Assembly: GCA_017545095.1 (NCBI GenBank)
Contig: JAFYCU010000094.1
Location: 1 to 12,211, forward strand
Direction: 5' to 3'
Source of the DNA: Muribaculaceae bacterium
GTDB lineage: Bacteria > Bacteroidota > Bacteroidia > Bacteroidales > Muribaculaceae
DNA: 12,211 nucleotides
A program made the translations under genes and the position numbers. Positions 7,409-12,211 of the stretch are shown in pieces (positions within the stretch are counted from its first letter, which is position 1; each line of letters begins with the position of its first letter). The notes beneath the pieces were generated by a model. It made no database searches and was not told the DNA's origin. It worked only from the letters and a program-made list of their open reading frames with translations.

Positions 7409-7954
7409 TCAGCGGGTTGTGATGCCGTTCATCAGAGCATAGAAGGTGAGTCCAGACACGCTCTTGATGCCCAGCTTGGCCGTGATGTTCTTGCGGTGGG
7501 TGAGCACGGTGTTGATGCTGATTTTGAGCGCATCGGCGATTTCCTTGTTCATCAAGCCTTGAGTCACGAGCCGGAGCACCTCTATTTCGCGTTGCGAGAG
7601 CTGCGAGCTGGCCGTGGCATTGGTGGGAGACGCCGAATCAAAGCGATGGGTAAGCTGCTGGAGCAGGTTGTCGGTGTTGTTGGCATCCATCAGGGTCACA
7701 CTGCCATCGGTTACGGTCGGTTGGTGCTGTGTGAGCACGATGGTGCAAGCCTGGCGGGGAAGGAAAAACCGCAGATTGGCCACAAATGTTGTAGCATCGG
7801 TGATGAACTGCGCCCCCTCGATGGCGTTGGAGTCGGCAATCTCGCTGATGCTTCGGGCCACGTGAGCCTGCAGGCTGCAATGCTCGGTGAGCCACAAGCG
7901 CAGCCCTTGTGCCGCGAGCGCGTTAAGCATGACGATGACGACGTTTGGTTGCAT
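7409..7954 (-). CDS. LuxR-type transcriptional regulator with degenerate receiver-like domain
   Basis: This is a 181-aa DNA-binding regulator. The C-terminal 60 residues are a standard LuxR/FixJ helix-turn-helix: LSQREIEVLRLVTQG at 119-133, MNKEIADALKIS at 135-146, and recognition helix INTVLTHRKNITAKLG at 147-162. The N-terminal 105 residues look like a shortened receiver (strand VVIVML, then GLRLWL). They lack the acidic pair after the first strand and the conserved lysine with its proline. One aspartate, D53 in FITDATTF, sits roughly where a phospho-acceptor would be. A linker rich in S, A and T (106-118) joins the halves. Classical phosphorylation is therefore doubtful, and no histidine kinase is nearby. 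It sits 10 nt after the hemerythrin-like gene and 4 nt before the M16 peptidase gene, so those are natural partner and target candidates, by inference only. Confidence 0.85.
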   Translation of the reverse strand: MQPNVVIVMLNALAAQGLRLWLTEHCSLQAHVARSISEIADSNAIEGAQFITDATTFVANLRFFLPRQACTIVLTQHQPTVTDGSVTLMDANNTDNLLQQLTHRFDSASPTNATASSQLSQREIEVLRLVTQGLMNKEIADALKISINTVLTHRKNITAKLGIKSVSGLTFYALMNGITTR

Positions 7955-7964
7955 GGCGGCAAAG

Positions 7965-8633
7965 TCATTGATGGGTCAAGGCATGGTGCAGGGGGTGCAA
8001 AATGCGTTTGCGTATGCGGTTGTTCTGTGTGATGTCCTTTTTCAGGCTCACGATGGCATGAAGCACAGCCAGCGCCAAATTAGCATCATAGTCGCCTTGC
8101 AGGTGGATGACTATCATATTCACCAAGTCGTTGATCTTATCCTCGATGGTGTCGTTGTCGGCCTCGGTGCTGAGGTGCTGGTCTTCTGGATTGTTCTTGA
8201 GCTTGCCGGATTGCCAGCGTGTTCGGTCATCATTGATGCGTTCGAGCAGTTGCTGTTTCACCTCGTGGAAGAATTGAAGCATCAGCTGCAGGTTGTTGTT
8301 GCCGCTGCTCTTGCCGATAAGCAGCTGGAAGTGCCGCTCGATGTTGGGCAGCAAGAAGCGCTCATAGTAGTCGTTGGTCTGTGACAGGTAGTCTACCAGC
8401 TCGCTTGTGACCGATGGTATCATGGCCGTTTCGGGCACATAATCCTCATAGAGGAAGGTGTTGAGGATGGTGGTGAGCAGAGCGGTGTTGATGCCTCGGC
8501 TGCGGCATATTCCGCTCACCGTGAGGTCGCCCACGCCGAGCCGTAGGCCGAAGCGGCTGAGCACGGTCACTGTGCTGGGGTCGCGTGTTATGACATCGCT
8601 CAGTCGGGTGTCGGGGGTGATGAGTGTGGGCAT
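7965..8633 (-). CDS. ScdA/RIC-like hemerythrin-family protein with substituted iron ligands
   Basis: This 222-aa protein has the architecture of the RIC family (YtfE, ScdA, DnrN: di-iron proteins for repair of iron centres after nitrosative stress). A ScdA_N-like segment occupies about 1-65 (DTRLSDVITRDPSTVTVLSRFGLRLGVGD, then GICRSRGIN with a single Cys, C43, where classical members have two). An all-helical hemerythrin-like region runs from about 75 to 215. Judged from remembered family motifs, several iron ligands are changed: N87 in TNDYY, N160 in ADNDTIEDK and N204 in TQNNRI stand where His is expected, R208 where Glu is expected, and LLERINDDRTRW lacks the usual HMxxEE. It may therefore not bind a di-iron centre and could act as a scaffold or sensor for the LuxR partner. 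The ATG at 8633 is 14 nt past the cyclo-ligase stop. A longer frame from 8726 would overlap that gene and adds non-conserved residues. Confidence 0.75.
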   Translation of the reverse strand: MPTLITPDTRLSDVITRDPSTVTVLSRFGLRLGVGDLTVSGICRSRGINTALLTTILNTFLYEDYVPETAMIPSVTSELVDYLSQTNDYYERFLLPNIERHFQLLIGKSSGNNNLQLMLQFFHEVKQQLLERINDDRTRWQSGKLKNNPEDQHLSTEADNDTIEDKINDLVNMIVIHLQGDYDANLALAVLHAIVSLKKDITQNNRIRKRILHPLHHALTHQ

Positions 8634-8647
8634 GGGGTAGTGGGTCC

Positions 8648-9187
8648 TTATCTTGGGTTGCTTGTCATGACCATGTGCATGGTGCAGTCGTGCGGTTCGC
8701 AAGGGATGTCGTGGCAGATTTGGCAATTCAGGGCCACGCCAATAGTGAATGTGTGCATCCGTGAGAGCAAGCGGTCGTAGAACCCGCCTCCACGGCCCAG
8801 ACGATGCCCTTCGGAGTCGAAGGCCATGCCCGGCACGATGATGATGTCGGGCACAATGTCGACTGCCGGCCCCACTGGTTCGGGCACATGGAAGGAATTG
8901 TTGTCGTCAAGGTGGCCATCGTAGCGCACGATTTCCAGATCTTTGCCCGCTACGCGTGGGAGATAAACCTCTTTCATCGTGGCCCATCGCTCCACCACGC
9001 GGTGGGTGGGCAGCTCATCGGGCAGGGAGTAGTAGAGCAGAATGGTATGGGCATTCTGGAAAATGTCGGTTTGTTCGATGTCTTGGAACACCAGGTCGGC
9101 TTCTTCCTGCATCTGCTCGGGAGCCATGGCTGCCTTTCGCTCGCGAATCAGGCGGCGCAGTTGCTTCTTACTTAGTTCACAGTTCAT
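8648..9187 (-). CDS. 5-formyltetrahydrofolate cyclo-ligase
   Basis: It catalyses ATP-dependent conversion of 5-formyltetrahydrofolate to 5,10-methenyltetrahydrofolate, returning stored folate to the one-carbon pool in the cytoplasm. At 179 aa it has normal length. The basic N-terminal helix KKQLRRLIRERKA (7-19) and the signature loop RLGRGGGFYDR (129-139), which binds ATP phosphate and folate, are intact. YYSLPDELPT (52-61) and PDIIIVPGMAFD (113-124) fit the family core. The ATG at 9187 lies inside a unit of the 7-bp repeat found upstream, so the first five residues (MNCEL) are repeat-derived. It heads a tight minus-strand run with the hemerythrin-like, LuxR-type and M16 genes. I find no TAnnTTTG promoter in the 163 nt upstream. 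The usual symbols are fau or ygfA, but I do not assign one. Confidence 0.93.
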   Translation of the reverse strand: MNCELSKKQLRRLIRERKAAMAPEQMQEEADLVFQDIEQTDIFQNAHTILLYYSLPDELPTHRVVERWATMKEVYLPRVAGKDLEIVRYDGHLDDNNSFHVPEPVGPAVDIVPDIIIVPGMAFDSEGHRLGRGGGFYDRLLSRMHTFTIGVALNCQICHDIPCEPHDCTMHMVMTSNPR

Positions 9188-9195
9188 AGTTTATA
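9175..9195. repeat. three 7-bp GTTCANN-type units over the cyclo-ligase start codon
   Basis: The plus strand reads GTTCACA (9175), GTTCATA (9182) and the diverged GTTTATA (9189). The middle unit contains the start codon of the cyclo-ligase gene on the minus strand (9185-9187). It is the same unit as the larger array at 9260-9308. Confidence 0.75.
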
Positions 9196-9200
9196 GTGAT

Positions 9201-9225
9201 GAGCCATATACGAGCCGATGGCTCG
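9201..9225. repeat. nested inverted repeats (possible hairpin) upstream of the cyclo-ligase gene
   Basis: CGAGCC (9211-9216) and GGCTCG (9220-9225) form a perfect 6-bp stem with a 3-nt loop. An alternative pairing joins GAGCCAT (9201-9207) with ATGGCTC (9218-9224). The two are mutually exclusive. No T-run follows on either strand, so it is a weak candidate for a terminator of the S41 transcript or a leader structure. Confidence 0.45.
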
Positions 9226-9259
9226 CAATAGACGGCAAGCGGCACGATGTGGCGAAACG

Positions 9260-9308
9260 GTTCATCGTTCACAGTTCATCGTTCAAAGTTCAAAGTTCAC
9301 AGTTCAAA
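9260..9308. repeat. seven perfect tandem 7-bp units GTTCANN
   Basis: Uninterrupted units start at 9260, 9267, 9274, 9281, 9288, 9295 and 9302, with final dinucleotides TC, CA, TC, AA, AA, CA, AA. On the minus strand the unit reads NNTGAAC. The first five bases are invariant and only the last two vary, mostly in three forms. This resembles the heptanucleotide tandem repeats found between genes in several bacteria. Confidence 0.95.
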
Positions 9309-9316
9309 GTTTTTAC

Positions 9317-9350
9317 CTCTTGCTTCTTGCATCTTGCCTCTCGCATCTTA
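9317..9350. repeat. second heptad array, NTCTTGC units
   Basis: The units CTCTTGC (9317), TTCTTGC (9324), ATCTTGC (9331) and CTCTCGC (9338), plus the partial ATCTTA (9345), again have a 7-bp period but an unrelated sequence. The partial unit ends directly at the stop codon of the S41 peptidase gene (9351-9353). Eight bases separate it from the GTTCANN array. Confidence 0.85.
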
Positions 9351-10982
9351 TTAATTCTGTCGGATGGGGAAAGCGGCTTTGTGCTTGTTTAGAGCCTTCA
9401 ATGCGGCTTGGATAGTGGCGTCGTTGCGGTTGTAGATGGGGTAGAATGCTTCGTTGCCAAACACATCGCGTGCCACGAGGGCCTTAACGTTGGTGAGTAT
9501 CAGGTCGCGCGACTGGTTGATGTAGTACCATCGTGGAGCCACGCCTTGTGAGGTGGCGTAATCGACAAAGCTCTGGAGCAACTGGTCATCGCTGGGCAGT
9601 GTGCGCAGAAACTGCTTGTAGTCGTCCATGTTGGTCAACACGGCGCGATGTGCATCCACATAGGTGAACGCGAACTTTTGCAGCAGTCCGGCATTGGCCA
9701 CATCAATATAGTAGGACGTGATGCCGGTGGTGTCGCGAGGTACAAAGATGTCGGGCACAATGCCACCGCCGCCATACACGGTGCGCCCCATGCTGGTGCT
9801 GAACACCTGGCTGCGGTCGATTTTCATGCTGTCGCGGCTGTAGATTTCGCCGTTCATGTAGCGGTCGTAAAGCTCTTTCTCGTAGTTGAAGGCACCGGCT
9901 TTATAGTCTTTCTGTATGCAACGTCCGCTGGGGGTGTAGTATCGTGCTATGGTGAGGCGGATGGCGCTGCTGTCGGGCAAGAAGAGCTGCTGCTGCACGA
10001 GTCCCTTGCCAAAGGATCGGCATCCCACCACCAGTCCGCGGTCGTTGTCCTGCATGGCCCCGGCGAAAATCTCGCTTGCGCTTGCCGAGAATTCATCGAT
10101 CAAGACCACCAGCTCGGCATTCTGGAACTGTCCGTTGCCATCGCTCCAAAATTGGGAGTCATCGCGCTTGAAGCGTCCTTTGGTATAGACGATGAGCTGG
10201 TTGTTGGCCAGGAACTCGTTGGCCATGTAGATGGCAGTTTCCATATATCCTCCACCATTGCCGCGCAGGTCGATCACATAGCGGCGGGCACCCTCATACT
10301 CCAGGTCACCCAGTGCGTTGATGAATTCGTCGTAGGTGTTGCGTCCAAACTGGTTCACCTTCACGTAACCGGTGGTTTTGTCGAGCATGTAGCTGGCGTC
10401 GACCGAAGTCACGGGTATGTCGCCACGTGTGATGATGAATGTGAACATTTTCGGCGAGTTGGCCCGTTTGATGCCGAGCTTCACCTTGGTGCCTTTTTCG
10501 CCACGCAGGCGTCGCATCACCTCGTTGTTGTTGACCTGCGGCCCCACAAAGGCCGAGTCGTCGATGGCCACGATGCGGTCGCCGGCCATCAAGCCCACCT
10601 TCTCCGAAGGACCTCCAGAGATGACCTCGATTACGTTCACGGTGTCGTTCATGAGCATGAACGAGATGCCAATGCCGCTGAAACTGCCGCCCAGTTCCTC
10701 GTTGGCGGCGCGAATCTCGTCGCTGTTGAAATATAGCGTGTGCGGGTCCAGATTGGCCAGGATTTGTGGTATCGACATCTCGATGAGCTGGTCCATATTC
10801 ACCGTGTCGACATATTCGCTGGCAATCATGTTGAGGATGGTGTTGAGCTTACGGTCGCGGTCGATGGCATATTTCCGGCTTGAGAAACGGTTGCCGATGA
10901 AGATGCCCACTACCACGGCAGCTGCGATGGCCAGCGGAATCCACAAGAATTGTGCGCGGGATGAAGTGCGGTTGTTAGGCAT
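9351..10982 (-). CDS. S41 C-terminal processing peptidase (CtpA/Tsp type)
   Basis: It is a membrane-anchored serine protease that trims or degrades periplasmic proteins from their C-termini. The 543-aa protein has a single N-terminal membrane segment (about 12-31, LWIPLAIAAAVVVGIFIG) and a helical N-terminal region. A PDZ domain follows (about 95-185; GGSFSGIGI, GGPSEKVGLMAGDRIVAID). The S41 core contains VIDLRGNGGG (236-245). Catalytic Ser301 in FSASASEIFAGA and Lys326 in RSFGKGLVQ are 25 residues apart, as in known C-terminal processing peptidases. PSGRCIQKDY follows as in the family. A C-terminal domain of about 150 residues, common in Bacteroidetes members, completes it. Its ATG lies 3 nt after the dCMP deaminase stop, so the two are co-transcribed. 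Confidence 0.95.
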   Translation of the reverse strand: MPNNRTSSRAQFLWIPLAIAAAVVVGIFIGNRFSSRKYAIDRDRKLNTILNMIASEYVDTVNMDQLIEMSIPQILANLDPHTLYFNSDEIRAANEELGGSFSGIGISFMLMNDTVNVIEVISGGPSEKVGLMAGDRIVAIDDSAFVGPQVNNNEVMRRLRGEKGTKVKLGIKRANSPKMFTFIITRGDIPVTSVDASYMLDKTTGYVKVNQFGRNTYDEFINALGDLEYEGARRYVIDLRGNGGGYMETAIYMANEFLANNQLIVYTKGRFKRDDSQFWSDGNGQFQNAELVVLIDEFSASASEIFAGAMQDNDRGLVVGCRSFGKGLVQQQLFLPDSSAIRLTIARYYTPSGRCIQKDYKAGAFNYEKELYDRYMNGEIYSRDSMKIDRSQVFSTSMGRTVYGGGGIVPDIFVPRDTTGITSYYIDVANAGLLQKFAFTYVDAHRAVLTNMDDYKQFLRTLPSDDQLLQSFVDYATSQGVAPRWYYINQSRDLILTNVKALVARDVFGNEAFYPIYNRNDATIQAALKALNKHKAAFPIRQN

Positions 10983-10985
10983 GAT

Positions 10986-11453
10986 TCACACGATTCGTGG
11001 TTGGTAGCGGTTGTCGTCGGTCAAGACCATTTGCACACATTCAATGCCGGCGCGTTTGAGCAGGTCCACGCCGTCGGTGAGTCGGTACTGCTCGCCGAAC
11101 ACCACCCGTCGAATGCCGGCTTGGATGATGAGTTTCGAGCATTCGATGCATGGCGAAGTGGTGACATAGAGCGTGGCACCCCGGCTGCTGTTGTTGCTCT
11201 GAGCCACCTTGGTGATGGCGTTAGCCTCGGCATGGAGCACATAAGGCTTGGTGTGGTCATCATCGTCTTCGCACACATTTTCAAAGCCCACGGGCGTGCC
11301 GTTGTAACCGTCGCTGATAATCATTTTGTCTTTCACAATCAGCGCCCCCACCTGTCGGCGGATGCAGTAAGAGTTCTCGGCCCAGATTTGCGCCATGCGC
11401 AGGTAGCGAGAGTCAAGAAGCGTCTGTTTGTTGATGGATGGTTGCTCAACCAT
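10986..11453 (-). CDS. dCMP deaminase (ComEB-type zinc cytidine/deoxycytidylate deaminase family)
   Basis: It deaminates dCMP to dUMP, feeding thymidylate synthase. The 155-aa protein has the zinc site of the family: H74-A-E76 (E76 is the proton shuttle) and P101-C102-x-x-C105. SYCIRRQVGALIVKD (28-42) and GYNGTPVG (49-56) match the substrate-binding loops of dCMP deaminases rather than riboflavin or tRNA deaminases. The open frame extends upstream to 11819, but that part crosses the hairpin, the promoter and the M49 gene end and has no conserved sequence. The ATG at 11453 gives the expected length and sits about 60 nt below the canonical promoter. It is the first gene of a two-gene unit with the S41 peptidase. 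Confidence 0.92.
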   Translation of the reverse strand: MVEQPSINKQTLLDSRYLRMAQIWAENSYCIRRQVGALIVKDKMIISDGYNGTPVGFENVCEDDDDHTKPYVLHAEANAITKVAQSNNSSRGATLYVTTSPCIECSKLIIQAGIRRVVFGEQYRLTDGVDLLKRAGIECVQMVLTDDNRYQPRIV

Positions 11454-11518
11454 TTGAATATCAATAACTAAACTACTAAACCGAGACGGCCATTCGCCCC
11501 CTCGTCCAAAATTCATCG

Positions 11519-11549
11519 CAAAATTAGTGCAAGTTGAGCGAAATGCAAA
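11519..11549 (-). promoter_or_regulatory. Bacteroidetes-type promoter of dCMP deaminase-S41 peptidase
   Basis: On the minus strand, TTTG (plus 11546-11549) is followed after 19 nt by TAATTTTG (plus 11519-11526), a full match to TAnnTTTG. The predicted start is near 11512, leaving a leader of about 60 nt. Flanking sequence is AT-rich. Confidence 0.75.
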
Positions 11550-11644
11550 ACAAAAGACGAAGTGTTTTGAATTTAGTGAAATTTGGTTTTGCGTGCTTTT
11601 CGGGTTTTCCGGGTTTGCTGAGATTCCAGGACGCATGAAATGAA

Positions 11645-11678
11645 AATGGTCTTGAGCCAAATCCGGCTCAAGACCATT
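11645..11678 (-). terminator. intrinsic terminator of the M49 peptidase gene
   Basis: A perfect 14-bp inverted repeat (11645-11658 with 11665-11678) encloses a 6-nt loop. On the minus strand it starts 28 nt after the M49 stop codon and is followed by TTCATTTC, moderately T-rich. It separates the M49 gene from the promoter of the dCMP deaminase gene in an otherwise non-coding 253-nt gap. Confidence 0.8.
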
Positions 11679-11706
11679 GGATGGAATGTTATGGAATGTG
11701 AGGCGT

Positions 11707-12211
11707 TTACTCGAGCACCTTGGTGAGGGGGGAGTAGTCGCGGCTGTAGCGTAGCATCTGGTCGATGTAGTTTTCGCCGTAGGTGACGCGGATGTCGGTG
11801 ATGTTGCCCTGGCGGTCATAAACCGGGGTGTAAATCGGGTTCACAAAGCCCTTGTAGGGGGCGATGTCGAGTTTGCTGTAGCGCGCGAGCACTTCCTTGT
11901 GCAACTTCGGGTCCACTTTCACGCCGTAGGTCTCCACCAACTTGCGTCCGGCCTCGTAGTCGCCCTCACTCTTGATGCGCTGCACCTCGGCGAGCAGTTC
12001 GCCGAACAGGTGGCGGAGCTTCTCGTAGTCGTTGATCTTGACGTAGGTCTTGCCGCCGCGCTTCACCAGCTCGATCACCTTGTCTTTCTTGCCCTTTTGC
12101 AGGCACCACTCGCTGATGAGTTTGCGGTTGCGCATGTGGCTCTCCTCGATGTCCTTGCCCGGCTCGATGCGGTAGAGTTGGGTCATGAGGCCGTTCATGA
12201 TGTATTTGTAG
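11707..12211 (-). CDS. M49 family dipeptidyl peptidase III-type metallopeptidase, C-terminal part
   Basis: It is a zinc exopeptidase releasing dipeptides from peptide N-termini. Only the C-terminal part, about 168 codons, lies inside the window; the frame stays open to the right edge (codons Y-K-Y-I precede the first visible Met). The zinc motif (HExxGH type) and the other ligand lie outside. Identification rests on the conserved end of Bacteroidetes M49 proteins: MTQLYRIEPGKDIEESHMRN, then WCLQKGK, LRHLFGELLAEVQRIKSEGD, VKVDPKLHKEVL, the segment YKGFVNPIYTPV and QMLRYSRDY. Members of this group are usually about 680 aa. The family is recognised from memory, so homology to other M49 subgroups cannot be excluded. 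A strong hairpin follows the stop codon. Confidence 0.8.
   Translation of the reverse strand, partial: YKYIMNGLMTQLYRIEPGKDIEESHMRNRKLISEWCLQKGKKDKVIELVKRGGKTYVKINDYEKLRHLFGELLAEVQRIKSEGDYEAGRKLVETYGVKVDPKLHKEVLARYSKLDIAPYKGFVNPIYTPVYDRQGNITDIRVTYGENYIDQMLRYSRDYSPLTKVLE

Noticed and set aside
9191..9265. Possible 24-codon leader peptide starting in the GTTCANN array and ending just before the cyclo-ligase start
   Set aside because: It is in frame with the cyclo-ligase and ends two codons before its ATG, but there is no ribosome binding site, no promoter and no regulatory logic in its residues; an ATG in a repeat unit makes this easy by chance.
9175..9350. CRISPR array
   Set aside because: Units are 7 bp, directly tandem and lack spacers; no cas genes are present.
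9648..10736. Long plus-strand open frame opposite the S41 peptidase gene
   Set aside because: It is the antisense shadow of the S41 gene, produced by codon usage. No start context, signal or family motif.
11454..11819. N-terminal extension of the dCMP deaminase frame
   Set aside because: It crosses the M49 gene end, its terminator and the canonical promoter; the residues show no conservation and the normal family length is reached from 11453.

Overview
The window looks like chromosomal DNA of a gut-type Bacteroidales bacterium (Prevotellaceae or Muribaculaceae are my best guesses). Three intergenic regions carry the Bacteroidetes promoter form TTTG-N19/20-TAnnTTTG. Shine-Dalgarno sequences are weak or absent. 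The proteins (NspC, FprA, M49 dipeptidyl peptidase, dockerin-tailed secreted protein, ScdA/RIC-like hemerythrin protein beside a LuxR protein) are of types familiar from that order. There are no tRNA or rRNA genes, no CRISPR array and no recognisable transposase.

Layout. Positions 1-118 are AT-rich, with a 35-bp direct repeat and a small inverted repeat, leading into a family 2 glycosyltransferase (+, 119-1156). A canonical promoter (1248-1279) then drives a small secreted dockerin-tailed protein (+, 1315-2010). A strong hairpin (2053-2089) separates it from the convergent minus-strand pair nspC-fprA (4468 to 2110), which has its own promoter at 4540-4571. Upstream on the minus strand is a compact four-gene run with gaps of 4-14 nt: 5-formyltetrahydrofolate cyclo-ligase, hemerythrin-like protein, LuxR-type regulator and M16 zinc peptidase (9187 to 4582). 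A 163-nt gap packed with heptanucleotide repeats separates that run from an S41 C-terminal processing peptidase, which lies 3 nt downstream of a dCMP deaminase with a canonical promoter at 11519-11549. The right edge holds the C-terminal part of an M49 (DPP III-type) peptidase, closed by a perfect 14-bp hairpin.

How the genes work together. Most are housekeeping: pyrimidine and folate one-carbon metabolism (dCMP deaminase, cyclo-ligase), envelope proteolysis (S41, M16, M49), polyamine synthesis (NspC) and O2/NO detoxification (FprA). The part most worth a second look is the hemerythrin-like/LuxR pair. The hemerythrin-like protein keeps the family architecture, but three positions where I expect di-iron histidines read Asn (all AAC codons), and other expected ligands are also changed. 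The LuxR partner has a receiver-like domain lacking most phosphotransfer residues. Together they suggest a non-canonical sensor/regulator pair just upstream of a periplasmic peptidase. I do not see a clear, wholly new multi-gene system.
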